A stretch of 64,000 nt of DNA from Lantana camara (GCA_037501455.1 CM074858.1:43087001-43151000), one strand, 5' to 3'. Numbered from the stretch's first letter, positions 22,315-33,754 are shown. Notes: generated from the sequence alone by a model not told the origin. Numbers and translations: made by a program.

Positions 22315-24128
22315 TTGGGCTCCGGAGTTGTGTGTAGTGGGACACCCGAGACGGCCATCGGGGTCGCCGATTACAACCCCCGGACACTTCTCCACTTTAT
22401 AGGATCAACCCGAAACCCACTCGGAGGGAGGTGGAGGACAGAGTCCTTGGGCGTGAGTGTCATAAAACTCACGACCCTAACGTATGAGCGTGGATGCGAA
22501 GGGTGGCCACCCTTCTATCCCATGGAGTAAGGAGGTATGCGTTTATTTTAAGTCTTTATGTGTTAAGTTTCGAGTTTTGTCTTGTGAAGGATGTTGGTTG
22601 TGCACTCGTGCTCGCCGAGTGATGTGTGTGTGTGTTGTGTTTCCGTTTATGATTTATGAAACGGGTGAGGAATTCTAATTCTTAAAATTGGTTGATTTTG
22701 GCCTTCGGCCCTAAACCTTCCTCTATATATATGCTATCACCTGTCAAAATAATTTGGATTGCAAAAACCACGCCCGGTTCATGAATACTCTAAGATTTGA
22801 ATATGTTATGCTATGCTTTGCTCTATATCTACGTACGGGTGTGTGTGTTAGCCCCCTCGCCAGTCTTTAGGACTGACCCCTCTTCGTTGTTTTCTTTTCC
22901 CTTTTTGTTTCTTGAGTTTGCAGGTGCAGGTCTTCGGTTCGTGCTAGGCGGTATCTTTTCTTTGGGTCGTCCTTGTATAGTAGAGTCTTTTGCATCCTTG
23001 CATCATTACTTTCAGTTTTGGTACTATGTATTGTTGGGAATAGTGCCCTGAAAATACAATTTGTTGAATTAATTAAACTGAATTTACAGTGAGTTGTGAG
23101 TATTTCACATATTAATAATTAATGACGTGTGGTGGTATTCTCATATGAAATGTGTTTCATAGGAAAAGACTTTGAATACCGAAATCACGTATCATTAAAG
23201 TTCTAGTCGGTAAGATAAGAATATGTTCTTCTCAAGACTATAACGTGGTTATATAAGATGATTAGTCTTTCGTCATAGGGAATGGTGATTCCAATTATAA
23301 CACGTTGATGATTTTCAATAGGATTAGATACATCGAACTGGACCACTGAGATTATTCATTTTATACTGCTATCTAAAATGAATAAAATCTCAGGAAGCAT
23401 TGTACTCTTAATTCAGATAATATTTCGGCTTTAGGCATGTAGTGTTAGTCATTGTAACATACTCGAAGTGAGGTGGCCAAAATACTTTGTATGTTCGGTG
23501 ATTACATGAAATGCGCTAAAGAGTTATATTGATCGAGGAATCTGTGGCCTTGCTGGAAGGCAAGAGATATCCTTGAAATAGATTTGTAAAAGTTCGAATT
23601 AAGACTTTGGCCAAAGCACTTCGCGTGATAACGTCACCGAAGTTGTATGTTGAATGTATTTCACAAACAGAGAATTTGAACTTAAGGCGAATCAATAAAT
23701 TTCAAATTAGAGATGAAAAATAAATGATAGTAGTTGCAATTTATTTTTCATGGATATCTACACGGAGGAGTAAAATGCGAAATTATTCTAGATCGAGAAA
23801 TTTGTGAATAATTTAATTAATTTTAGAGTGCAACAATATTTATTTAGTGGAATTAAATATTTTTAAACGGTAATTAATTATTAACATCAGATGATAATAT
23901 ATTAATCCGTTTGGAGCTAAAATTAATTAGTCTTGCAGGTCCCCCTGCAAGCCCCAATTGAAAACCCAAAGAGAAAATATTAAAAGAAGAAGAGAAATGA
24001 ATTTTCAAAGTGTTTGAAAATGGCCAAGGAATTTATTTTAAGAAAATAAATTAAAGTTCCAAAGAGTTGGAAATGCCCGGAATTTTGGAGAAAATAAAAT
24101 TTTCATCGAAAAAAAAAAAAATCGGTGA

Positions 24129-24408
24129 TGACGTGGCAACTGACGTGGCAGCCACGTTAGCAGGTCAGCTGCCAAGTGGGGCTGACTGGGCTCCACGTGT
24201 GCGACACGTGGACGGCTCAGATTGAGCCATATCAGCGCAAACGAACGGTCCAGATTTTACTGGACCGGGCCGGTCAACGGGTCACGGATATGGGTCAACG
24301 GGTCACGGATATGGGTCAACGGGTCGGATCTTGGATAGGGTCGGACCAGGGCTTGGTTGTGGGTCGGACCGGACCCGGACACGTGGCCGAATCAGAAGCG
24401 GCCACGTG
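24129..24408 (+). promoter_or_regulatory. G-box/ABRE-like cluster upstream of the copia TATA box
   Basis: CACGTG at 24194-24199, 24205-24210, 24380-24385 and 24403-24408, plus several ACGTGGCA half sites from 24129. These are binding cores for plant bZIP and bHLH factors, often linked to abscisic acid, light or stress responses. At 200-470 bp upstream of the TATA box the placement fits an inducible LTR promoter. Confidence 0.6.
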
Positions 24409-24602
24409 AGCCTGAAACCCTAGGCCGTAAGTGGAACACAAGCGCCACCTTGTGGCGGCGCGTCCAGCGGCGGATCGGCGCGTTCTCGACGGCGTTGGAC
24501 TCGTGGTGAAAAGGGCTACGACATGGTCACCTCGGTTTTCATGTCCAAGTTGGTTACGCAAGTGGGGTGTGAAATTATTATTTTGCCCTCGGTTTTTCCC
24601 CC

Positions 24603-24610
24603 TATAAATA
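24603..24610 (+). promoter_or_regulatory. TATA box of the copia 5' LTR
   Basis: CCTATAAATAGGGG, a near-perfect plant TATA box, conserved at 41914-41921 in the 3' LTR. Confidence 0.8.
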
Positions 24611-25224
24611 GGGGTCTTGGCCTTCATTTTTCCATATTCAATTTTGGGAGAGATTTTGGCTAGTTCTTAGGTTTGAAACCATATCCCTTTTCTCCTAGTT
24701 AATTCCGATTTATTTTGGAATTAATTTTAATTAGGTGTTTATATAAAACACCTAATTTCGGGAGATTAAACCCTGAAAAGGGTTTTCTAGTTTAAAGTTT
24801 TATTTTCTCTAAGTATTTAGAGAAATACTTTCGGAGCCCACACTCTGAGGTTGTCCCTGGGGTTATTGCAGGAAAGCTCTGCCGGTTTCACGAGGAGATA
24901 GGGTATCGGATTCACGGGAGGTGAATTCGGGAGCTGGAAAAATGCCGTTAGATAGCCACATTTGCAGTACGGTAATATTTTACAGTCGTTTTATTTTAAG
25001 CATGATAAATTATGTGCTCTTAAGTTTTAATTTCATGTTAGATATTTATCTGCTTAAGTGATTTAAAATTTATTATCAATTGCATGTATATACTTGAGTA
25101 GATTCGGCTAAGTCTTCCGCTATTGTATTAAAATGTTTAGAAATATTTTAATACTTGTATTATAATATATAATTTTAAAATGTGGTCTCGGACTGCTACT
25201 GTTATGGGCCCACCACCCAGCAAC

Positions 25225-25238
25225 TGGTATCAGAGTCG
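25225..25238 (+). other. Copia primer-binding site
   Basis: TGGTATCAGAGTCG two bases after the LTR end, complementary to initiator-Met tRNA apart from the last bases. Confidence 0.88.
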
Positions 25239-27262
25239 TGCTCTAGATATATACATGCATTGATATGATGCATGCGATGCGTAATTTAAAATCTGATACT
25301 GTGCACGTAAATTCTGTCAAAGGAGGCCGGTTTTTAAGTGGGACCGTTAGTGATCCCTCCAGTGTTTCCTGGGAATTTACGTGGAATGGTAATTTTCTGG
25401 GAATCGATTTCAATAATCTTCCTGGTTAATTACCGAATCAGTAAACATGATTTAAATTATGAGATAATTTATTTATAACATGTTTACTTTATGCCATTTA
25501 TTTTAAGCATGATGATTATGTGATAATTACATCAAAGCATGGTTAATTATTTTTTTATGGCATGATCATGATAATATGAGATATTATGTTATTTACAATT
25601 ATGCGTATTTTATTTAATGTGATTAAATAATAATGTTTAATAGAGATTGAACGAGATGCATAATTGAACTAATATTTTTCGGCCTAATTAATAAATTGTT
25701 ATTAAAGCCTTAAAATATTATTAGGATTATAGATGTGATTTAATAATCCTAGTGGGAGGGTATTAATTAGATTAATCACTTCCAACAATTAGACACCAAA
25801 AGTGATTATTAAGATAATCAAAAGATAATCCACACCTTTTTAAAAATTTAAGTGGGAGCGATGAAAAGAGTTGGATTCTCACGGCCTCCATTACCCGTCT
25901 ATAGTATAGTGAATATATACTACTCCCTTCGGCGGGTATGTATTCGCGGTATACAAGATTAGACTTCTACGGATAGAATGAAATGCGACGAAAGTCAGCT
26001 CGACCACGCCTCCGTGGAGTGTCTTGACTTACTCGTACGGACTTCTAGGTAATGGTACACACTTGACTAAGTAATGTATTAACCTCCCTTCGGAGCTATG
26101 TTACATTCACTTAGAGGCCAAGGGTTGCCGTGGTGGATTAACATTGTTTGGTAAGAGTTACCTAGATGAAATGTTAATTAAGAATAGTTCCTACTTCTCT
26201 AAGCGGTTTTCGACCTCGCCTCCGGGGAGTCAACTGCAGTTAGTTAAGTCACCATTGCTTAAATCAAAATACCTACGTGGATTTCATTTATTGGTTGGAC
26301 ACAGAAGAAAGTGAAATACATAATCATAACTTACATTTATTTATTTATTTCAGTTTTATTATTACGATCTCTCTTAGCCCACTCCAAACTGTATATCTAT
26401 AAGGAAATAGGCTAGTAAGGGTTCAAGTATGCTGACTAGGAAATAAATCTTGACATCGTGTTGAGACACGAAAGTTTACGTACTCACTGAACCTTATCCG
26501 AAAATTTCGAAAACTACAACCAGTCAGGATTAGAAAGACGCTTATTCTAAATGGATCAAGTGTGATGATCTGGCTAGTCTTATATCTTGACAGCTGTTTT
26601 AGATGTTCTTGAGCATCAGATGCATAAGATGCCCACTGATAAGAACATGTGTTGAAGACAGAGTCGTAGGAAGGTACGAGCCATGAAAACGGTTGTCAGT
26701 TGAAGATGTTTGAAGGATCACTGTTTCAGAATCATATTATGAATATGATAGCTAATCTGAACGAGATTGAAAGCCTCTGTGCTTAAAGAGATAATCTTAA
26801 CAGATAGGATACGATCCTATACTCTCTGCCTAAGTCATTTGAACGTTCAAGGTTATTTTAAATAATTTTTTTTTAAAACCAATGAACGATCTCAATATGG
26901 CAGAAAGGGTGATATAGACTGAGGGAAAAAGTTCTCTTTAATCAGACATCAAAATCCACAGCGTAGAAAGGCAGTGAGTGGAAGGAAAAGAAAAGGAAAA
27001 GTTCCCAAACTAAGGTTCAGAAATAGAAAGTCAAATCCGAAAATGGAAAAGTGTTTCTATTTCGGTGGTAACGGGTATTAGAAAAGAAATTGTCTAAAAC
27101 ACTTAGTCTGTCTGTTTTCTACGCCGTTTAGATAAGATATGAACATATCTTACGCGTTGAAAATATGTTTAGTTAGAAATCCACCAGAATCCTGGTGTGT
27201 GAACTTGAGATCAACTAATCATATTTGCAATTCGTTACGAAGATTCAAACTAACCAGGAAGT
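25239..27262 (+). pseudogene. Copia gag and protease relic
   Basis: No open frame survives. Around 27046-27105 the translation reads KCFYFGGNGY then KRNCLK, a decayed CCHC knuckle with the second Cys and the His changed. Around 27190-27240 SWCVNLRSTNHICNS resembles the copia protease site W-x-LDSGAT-NH-C, with the catalytic Asp lost. The upstream 25.3-26.9 kb is the expected gag position but too decayed to align by eye. Confidence 0.6.
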
Positions 27263-27655
27263 TTGGAAAAAAAAAAAACGGCTAACACACAACTACTGCT
27301 CTGGGATAATATAAGTCTAATTGTATTAGCAGTAAGGACTATAAAGTCATATTTTGGCAATAGGGTTTTATATTACACGTGCCGTATAAACAGAAATTTA
27401 ATTTCTGTGAGTTATTTGATAACTAATGGTTTAACTATTTGTTTTGAACAAAAGTTTACCGCTAAGCAAAATAAAAGGTTTATTTGCTCTGGCACAATAA
27501 AAGATGGCCTTTTATACCTCAATGAAAACCCTAATTCAAGTTTAACATTAAGAAGCTTGACTTACCATCCAAGAAGAAAAACTTTTACGTGGCACCTATC
27601 TATTGGTCAATTGAATCTGAATAGGATCCAAAGACTGATTGTTGAGTCCTATTAA
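27263..27655 (+). CDS. Copia GAG-pre-integrase domain fragment
   Basis: A 130-residue open fragment containing RNLISVSYLITNGLTICFEQ, FICSGTIKDGLLYLN and TFTWHLSIGQLNLNRIQRLI. These match the copia region between protease and integrase, including the W-H-x-R/S-x-G-H zinc-binding start of integrase (here WHLSIGQ, so the second His is replaced by Gln). Cut nine bases later by the nested element at 27665; homology resumes at 38010. Its start Met is arbitrary. Not a complete gene. Confidence 0.72.
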   Translation: MEKKKTANTQLLLWDNISLIVLAVRTIKSYFGNRVLYYTCRINRNLISVSYLITNGLTICFEQKFTAKQNKRFICSGTIKDGLLYLNENPNSSLTLRSLTYHPRRKTFTWHLSIGQLNLNRIQRLIVESY

Positions 27656-28878
27656 CTTGAAAACTGTAACACCCCAAACGGAGGATGCCACATCCCCCGT
27701 ACTAAGACCCAGACCCGGTCTAGAAATGGAAAGTCCATGCCCGAATCCGAATCAAAGCGAACGGGAGACCAACTCACACACTAGGCTAGGCGGATCTAAC
27801 TTGACCAAAACTCAGAGTGCGGAAGCAATTAAAACCAACAACACTAGATAGCGGAAGCATTTAAAACAAAACATGCAAAGCAGGTGATGGGTTCAACTAG
27901 CATAGATACCTAATCCCGAATAATAGATCAACAAACATAACAAGTGACGGGTTCAACTAGCATAAATCCCTAGTCCCGAATATCAACACAAAGTAATAAT
28001 CATCAAGTGCCACAAGGGACCGAATGAGAGTGCCACGCAGGGCTACCGAATAGTAAAGTATAATCTCAAGTCTACAAGTCAAAGTATAAGTAAAGTGTAT
28101 GAAAAGACAAATGCAAAAGAAAGACTAGACCGACCAAGTGCAACTCAAATGACTCACTTCCGCCTAGCAAACGCCAACAACCTGCAACTAAAAGTGTAAA
28201 TGAGGGGTCAGTCAACTTGACCGAGTGAGGGGGCTAATGCACACCCACAATATATATATATATATAAGGAGCATAGCACAGAATAAAAAAAAAAGATGGA
28301 CCCATGAACCGGGGATAGGTGTTACATACCAAAACATTTTGAAAGAACCCGAATAAGATATAGATATAAGTGTAGAACCCATTTTCCAGAAAGACTCTAT
28401 CCCGATTCATAATTCCATAACATAACATAATCAACTGCTCGGCGAGTACGAGCTTCCCACCTTTACTCCTCAAAACATAAATCACAATCAATCCAACCGC
28501 TACACCAATGATGGAGGGGATGTACAGTCCCTAAAACCATCTATAATAACACCGTCTAAAATAGACTCGATCTCAAGAGGGTAGCGAACCCACAAGAGTC
28601 ATCCCCGGCCTTAGCCGAAGGCTCAAGATATCACGCCTCCCTCATCACCCTAAGGTCGCGCAATGATATCTCAAATGGAAACTATGCACATGGTTGAAAC
28701 TCCGACGGCCCTAACCGTCCCGGAGGCCCCATTACCCGTAGCTCCTCGGATCCACAATATAACAGGACAGAACAGATACCATATAACATGGTTAACTCGC
28801 TACAGAATCATAACACAACTGAATTTTTCCAAAATAGCTTACATATGCCTCAAAAACTGGTTTTTTTACATATTCCTA

Positions 28879-29013
28879 CGCGATGAATTTAAGCCCGTAG
28901 ACACCCACCCACGCAGAACCCACGCGATGAGATTTAAGCCCGTAAGCACCCATCCACGCAGAACCCACGCAATGGAATTTAAGCCCGTAAGCACTCATCC
29001 ACGCAGAACGCAC
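28879..29013 (-). repeat. Tandem repeat, about 45 bp x 3, in the LARD-like 3' LTR
   Basis: Unit core GGAATTTAAGCCCGTAAGC then CACCCATCCACGCAGAACC, starting at about 28881, 28925 and 28970. The same array is at 34965-35100 in the 5' LTR. The core resembles the TRIM LTR at about 54505-54535. Confidence 0.85.
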
Positions 29014-29670
29014 ACAAGGTCATAAACATATCATATCCAACATATACGTATTTATAGTAAGGTATACTCGCATACAAGGGTAGAAATCAGCATGTAAAGA
29101 CCATAGGTCGCATAACTATACAAAATCCTAAACCTCACCTCGTGAAAGTAGAGTCTGAGAGTGTGAAGGGCCAAACACTCTAAACCTCAGGCCCACCGAC
29201 ACCACTAAACTCTGTGACAAAACATATAGAAGCCCAGACTTAGACTCTATATGGACCAAACAAGACGCACGACATTGCTCAACATGATCGTGGTTATGCA
29301 TAAGTGTTCATGTTGTGCTTGGATAAGGTGTCGTGGTCATTCAAGGTATATCAATGCTCAACAAGGTCATATTTACAAGCAACCAACACGCAGTTCCATA
29401 TCCAAAGATGCAAGATCAATTTAGGAAGTCAATGTATTCACAAAATGCATATTAAATCATCCAATGTCACAGGGTTCAATTATAATATCAGAATTAAGCA
29501 TCAAGTTCATGACGAGTTATAAAGTGTATAAGTAAGAGCAACTTGATCTTATAAACATACAAAGTTGTTGTACGTAGATGGCATGCTTGATACAAATAAA
29601 GAGTGCATTTAATTGACTTAAGATCATACTTTACAACTTCACAACATGTTTGGTACACAAGCTCAAGTCA

Positions 29671-29761
29671 ATTTCTGGACTTAAGCATTTAATTGACTTA
29701 ACATCATACTTTACTTTACAACTTCACAACATGTTTGCATTTAATTGACTTAAGCTCAAGC
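29671..29761 (-). repeat. Filler DNA replacing a 781-bp deletion
   Basis: Where the 5' LTR has 35759-36539, this copy has 91 bases patched from neighbours: CATTTAATTGACTTAA occurs three times between 29604 and 29755, along with repeats of TTACAACTTCACAACATG and a piece CAATTTCTGGA also found near 29835. Confidence 0.8.
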
Positions 29762-30730
29762 CGAAGGTCGCCGGAAAAATCTCGAAAAATTAGTTCTGAA
29801 TGAAGTCTTCATGCCCGTTCCGAATCCTGGATCAATTTCTGGAAATTCCAAGTCAATCTCCTCCAATTTCAGATCTAAGAGCACAAAAACCCTAAAATAT
29901 TCAAACTCAAATTACTTCCAAACCGGTGAACCAAAATACGATCCGAAAGAAGCGTTGTCTTACCCATGACGAGCTGTTCGAAAGCCCTAAGGTAGCTCAC
30001 CGAAAAAATCCTCGGAGCTAGCACCACCGTTGTACCACCACTATGCCGCCGCGATCCGCTGCCAATCCACCGAATCTGGAGTCGCGTGATCACAGGATAC
30101 TAGTTCTCGCCGTTCCGAACAACTTTAGTGAAGAGCCCGAGGCCAAAAGATGGCCGGAAAAGGCCCTCGATGGCCGTCGAATATTATGCCGCCTCCCACG
30201 TCGCCGGAACCACCACCTACGGCCAAGATCTGGTGAAATTGATACCGGAAATGAACTCAGGAGGTCGAAAGACCTAGCAAACCATCAAGCCCCGTCGAAA
30301 ACCACCGCCGGAAGCGGCGGAATCGCGCCGCTACAGTGACGGGCGCCGCCGCCGTGAGCTTCAGGCGGCGCGGCCACCGACGTCAAACGAAGCGATGGGA
30401 TGTCCTCTTGCTGGGTCTTCGGTACGTGCATCGAGGTAATGGCCGGAAACCGCCGTGAAGGCTGGCGAAGTGGCGGCGGTCTGACAGCTCCGCCGCTGCT
30501 ACTGAAATCAGGCCATAACTCCACCAACTTTCGTCGTTAGGCCGTGAAATTGGTACTCTTGCATACGTCTCGCCGAGATAATCGAAATGGACTATTCGTT
30601 TGTTGAATTCCGTCGAGAAATGATCGAGTTATGGGCTCGTAACCGAAGCCGTGCATAGTGACCTCGGGAGATAGAGTGGGAGAGGAGAGAGAGAGAGAAA
30701 AGGGATTGGGATAAATGTGTCTTGTGCACA

Positions 30731-30741
30731 AGCTATATACA
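30731..30741 (-). promoter_or_regulatory. TATA-like motif of the LARD-like 3' LTR
   Basis: The minus strand reads TGTATATAGCTTG; the same motif is at about 37480-37491 in the 5' LTR. It lies upstream of a GC-rich transcribed leader. Confidence 0.45.
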
Positions 30742-31252
30742 ACCGGGTATCCTTATCGCGTAGCAAAGAGAAATATCGCATACAATTAATCGTAAATAAA
30801 ATTGGTAAAGTTACGAATAAACATTCAAGCTCCGCATAAATTTTATAAATTAAAATGAAATAGAGATTTACCAATTAGAGTTTAATTCAATTTAATTTTA
30901 GAAACTTTTCGTATAATTTAACGACACTTCGTAAACACATGATTGACAATTAATCTCAAGGAACTTAAGTAAACCGAAATTAAACAAGTTAGGTAACATG
31001 ATGGATTTAAAATCAACTTGACAATTATTTCATGGAATAAATTTGAATTAAATCAAATTAGACAGTTAGGGTTAAATATGCGCGTAATTAATCAAGTTGA
31101 CAATTAATCTTAGAATAATTCGAATGAACACATATTAAATTGCATTTACATTAAATCACATAATTCAAGAACTCTTAAATTAAACACACACAAGTGTAGA
31201 GACTTACTTGTTAATATCGTAGGGACGTCCTTCGAGAAAACGGGGCGTCACA

Positions 31253-31265
31253 ACCTTCCCCCCTT
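31253..31265 (-). other. Polypurine tract of the LARD-like element
   Basis: The minus strand reads TAAGGGGGGAAGGT before TGTGACGCC. Nearly the same as in the chromovirus and the composite. Confidence 0.85.
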
Positions 31266-31577
31266 AAGAGAACCTGGTCCCCAGGTTCCACTGCAAAAAT
31301 GTAGATCCTCGAGTTGTAGTGCTCCAACCCTTCTCCCGAACTCGCGTGAGATCATAACTCTAATGGTGAGGCTTACTCCTGTCATCTACAATGAGCCTCC
31401 TTTAGGATGTCTTGTTATCGTCGAGGTCCGTGCGAGTACTTGATCGGTTAGTGGTTTCGAACTCGGTCGGTCATTCCCATGATCGGATAGCTGCAACTGC
31501 ACCCAACCTCGATGTCGTCTCAGACTTGCCATTGCAATCCGTAGTCAAATCAACTCGTAACGCAACCACAACAAACA

Positions 31578-31951
31578 AGAGAGAATCCCATCTCTCAACA
31601 CGTAAGAGAGAGAGCGCCGTCCCTCAGCACCCACAAGAGAGAGAACCCCGTCTCCCGAGCACATATAAAAGAGAGAACCCCGTCTCTCAAGCACATAATT
31701 GAGAGAACCCCGTCTCTCAACCTAAGTCGGGCAGGTTCCAACATCTCCCAACATTCTAGTTTGAGAAAATCCAGCATTCCTCAAACCCTTAGATTCAAGA
31801 GAATCCAGCATCTCCGAATATCTAAGTACAAGAGAATCCAACATCTCCCGTACATAAAACTTAGAAAGATTCCAGCATCTTTCTACTACATAAATAGAGA
31901 GAATCCTGCATCTCTCCAACACATGGAAAGAGGGAACCTAAGGTCTCTCCG
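31578..31951. repeat. Array of about 12 short hairpins with covarying stems
   Basis: Period about 28-32 bases. Each unit is stem, 6-10 base loop, stem. Examples: GAGAGA/TCTCTC with loop ATCCCA (31579-31596); the TTGAGAGA/TCTCTCAA pair near 31699-31720; TTTGAG/CTCAAA near 31770-31796; TAGAAAGAT/ATCTTTCTA with loop TCCAGC near 31862-31886; GAGAGA/TCTCTC near 31897-31917. Loops follow two types, ACCCCG and (A)TCCARC(A). The stem sequence changes, but both sides change together. Confidence 0.8.
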
Positions 31952-33001
31952 GCACATAAATTCACTGATCAGTTATTCATACATACACACATCATAGTAA
32001 CACTTGACGAAAAGTATGCGATGCATGCTTGGTGTACCTTATACAACTGATATCGGTGTCCCTTGAGTATAGATTCAACGCTCATACCTCAACTCAAGGG
32101 GGATATCGCCATGGAATCTCTATAAAACAAGGTTACAGTATGTATGTATGCTGTATGGGAAGTTAGTGAGCAATCAAGAGAGTTTTAAATCACATAGGCA
32201 TGAATAGTTCACATAAGTGCATAACTCAATCATTTCTGCAATGGTTCATAACGAGTAGAAATTTCAATTTATAAATACTAGATCAGGTATCCAAGTTATC
32301 ACAATTAAAATAGCAATAGTCATCACCCACATCAAGCAAAACAAGGTAAGAGTATTTAAACGATGCATGTATGCAAATGCCATGAATGCTTGGTGTACCG
32401 TTAACCAAAGTGTAAAAATCTTGATAGGAAAGTCGAGATGAAGCAGTAGGAGTTGTTTAAGCCGACAATGATGCAACGCTCGTCATCTGAACCTCTTTGT
32501 CTTGAGTCTTTTCATAAAGTGGTAACTCAGCAAAGCTCGTTTATCACCAAACCCCTTACTAGACCGTAATCCTTGCTCAACTAGAATCATCTTCAGTTTC
32601 TCCCAAGAATTCTCATTTATGTGTTAAATCTTAGTCTGCTCATCTTCAAGGAGTTGTCCATGATTCGTTTGTCAATTAGATATTTAACTCAGAGTTTCGT
32701 TGGATGATCGTGATGCTAAGCACTTCCCAAAGCAATCCATGGTATATGATCCTGAGACTTGGATAAAGTCTTTCTTCCTCTAGGTGTTCTATTCCCAAAT
32801 CAACAATGTCTTCCATCTCATCTTGAAGAAACACCCAAAGAGCTAACAACCAATCTTGCCTTGTTGTTTGTTAACTCTAAACGGCACCAAAACCTTCAAC
32901 ACTCAGCGATGGTTTATAGCTCGTTGCTTAAGTAACATGGTTACCTATCCACATCCCTTGAACTTGATCGGATTCTTCTTCATTAACTCGTTTCCATCAA
33001 C

Positions 33002-33252
33002 AAGGTGACTACTTCCAAATAAACGAATCATCAAGGCGAAAGCTCATCAAACTCCTTGAAAACGGTTCTACTTGATCAGATCCTCCTCCATTGACTTATT
33101 TCCTCAACAAGGTGACTACTTCCAAATAAACGAATCATCAAGGCGAAAGCTCATCAAACTCCTTCAAAACGATTCTACTTGATCAGATCCTCCTCCATTG
33201 ACTTATTTCCTCAACAAGGTGACTACTTCCAAATAAACGAATCATCAAGGTT
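33002..33252. repeat. 107-bp tandem repeat, about 2.3 copies
   Basis: GGTGACTACTTCCAAATAAA starts at 33004, 33111 and 33218, exactly 107 apart. The composite has two more diverged copies near 53780-53925. Confidence 0.85.
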
Positions 33253-33732
33253 AAAATTCGTCAAACTTCATCTTGCAATTGACTTTAAGATAGTAAGTCA
33301 ATATAGCAAATCTCATTCCTTCAACTCTAAACCTTTTCATGAACATTGATCTTGGTAAAGAATCCTTTCATCTCCGAATTATGGTGTGTTTTCATTGTAG
33401 TACCAATAGGTAGTGTTGACGGAGGAAAATCTTAGTGTTGACTCATATGGCACCCTGAAATTCAAACACTAAATTCGATGCATGCGGATTAGGATGCAAA
33501 TGAAATGTAACACGTATATCACGTAAATGCAATAATTATTTACAATTTATAAAGCACATAAAATAAGATGTTGCATAATCAAAGTCATAATGTGCACACA
33601 ATCATATAATCACGAAATAATTCATGCTGAAGGATCAAAATATCAAGTCAAACAAATGCAATGCGCAGTTATTCCTATAACGTACGACCTAGACAGACTC
33701 AACACGACTCAAGAGCTCGGTTTTGCAACCTA

Positions 33733-33746
33733 GAGCTCTGATACCA
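33733..33746 (-). other. Primer-binding site of the LARD-like element
   Basis: The minus strand reads TGGTATCAGAGCTC, followed by TAGGTTGCAAAACCGAGC, eight bases after the LTR end at 33755. Confidence 0.9.
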
Positions 33747-33754
33747 CTTAAGGA

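Larger units (their letters stand above)
20539..22923 (+). other. Predicted leader intron in the gag-only 5' LTR
   Basis: Donor AAGAG|GTAAGC; acceptor with branchpoint-like ACTGACCCC, about 40 nt of pyrimidine-rich sequence and TTTGCAG|GTGCAGG. The 3' LTR has the same pair at 46059-48095. Length 2385 nt here, inflated by the internal tandem duplication. Confidence 0.5.
19979..23031 (+). repeat. 5' LTR of the gag-only element, part 1
   Basis: Matches 45490-48206 of the 3' LTR. Contains a CT-rich leader (20370-20480), donor-like AG|GTAAGC (20539), palindromes (20979-21110), a 331-bp tandem duplication and an acceptor-like site (22923). Split at 23031 by the copia element; resumes at 42540. Confidence 0.88.
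23032..25222 (+). repeat. 5' LTR of the copia element, 2191 bp
   Basis: Long for a copia LTR. AT-rich U3 followed by a GC-rich G-box zone (24120-24420), the TATA box at 24603, and U5 to CAGCA at 25222. A 21-bp unit starting GGTCAACGGGTCACGG is present in tandem near 24272-24330; the 3' LTR has fewer copies. Confidence 0.92.
28182..29963 (-). other. Predicted leader intron in the LARD-like 3' LTR
   Basis: Minus strand donor CATGG|GTAAGAC and acceptor TTTTAGTTGCAG|GTTG, equivalent in place to the chromovirus pair. Length 1782 nt in this copy. Confidence 0.42.
27665..31252 (-). repeat. 3' LTR of the LARD-like element, 3588 bp
   Basis: From TGTGACGCCCCG at 31252 down to GGGGTGTTACA at 27665 on the minus strand. 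Relative to the 5' LTR it has a 781-base deletion replaced by 91 bases of filler (29671-29761), and an extra GC-rich segment near 30125-30205. Confidence 0.92.
31266..33732 (-). other. Internal non-coding region of the LARD-like element
   Basis: No ORF over about 80 codons and no Gag/Pol motif. Holds the covarying hairpin array (31578-31951) and a 107-bp tandem repeat (33002-33252). About 85-90% similar by eye to 51985-54402 in the composite, with matching order. Confidence 0.85.

Noticed and set aside
29304..29522. 72-residue ORF repeated identically at 35392-35610
   Set aside because: The duplication is due to paired LTRs, and the frame lies on the antisense strand of the element.
31578..31951. 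Hairpin array as a CRISPR array
   Set aside because: Plant nuclear context; the units themselves vary, the spacers are not unique 30-mers, and there are no cas genes.
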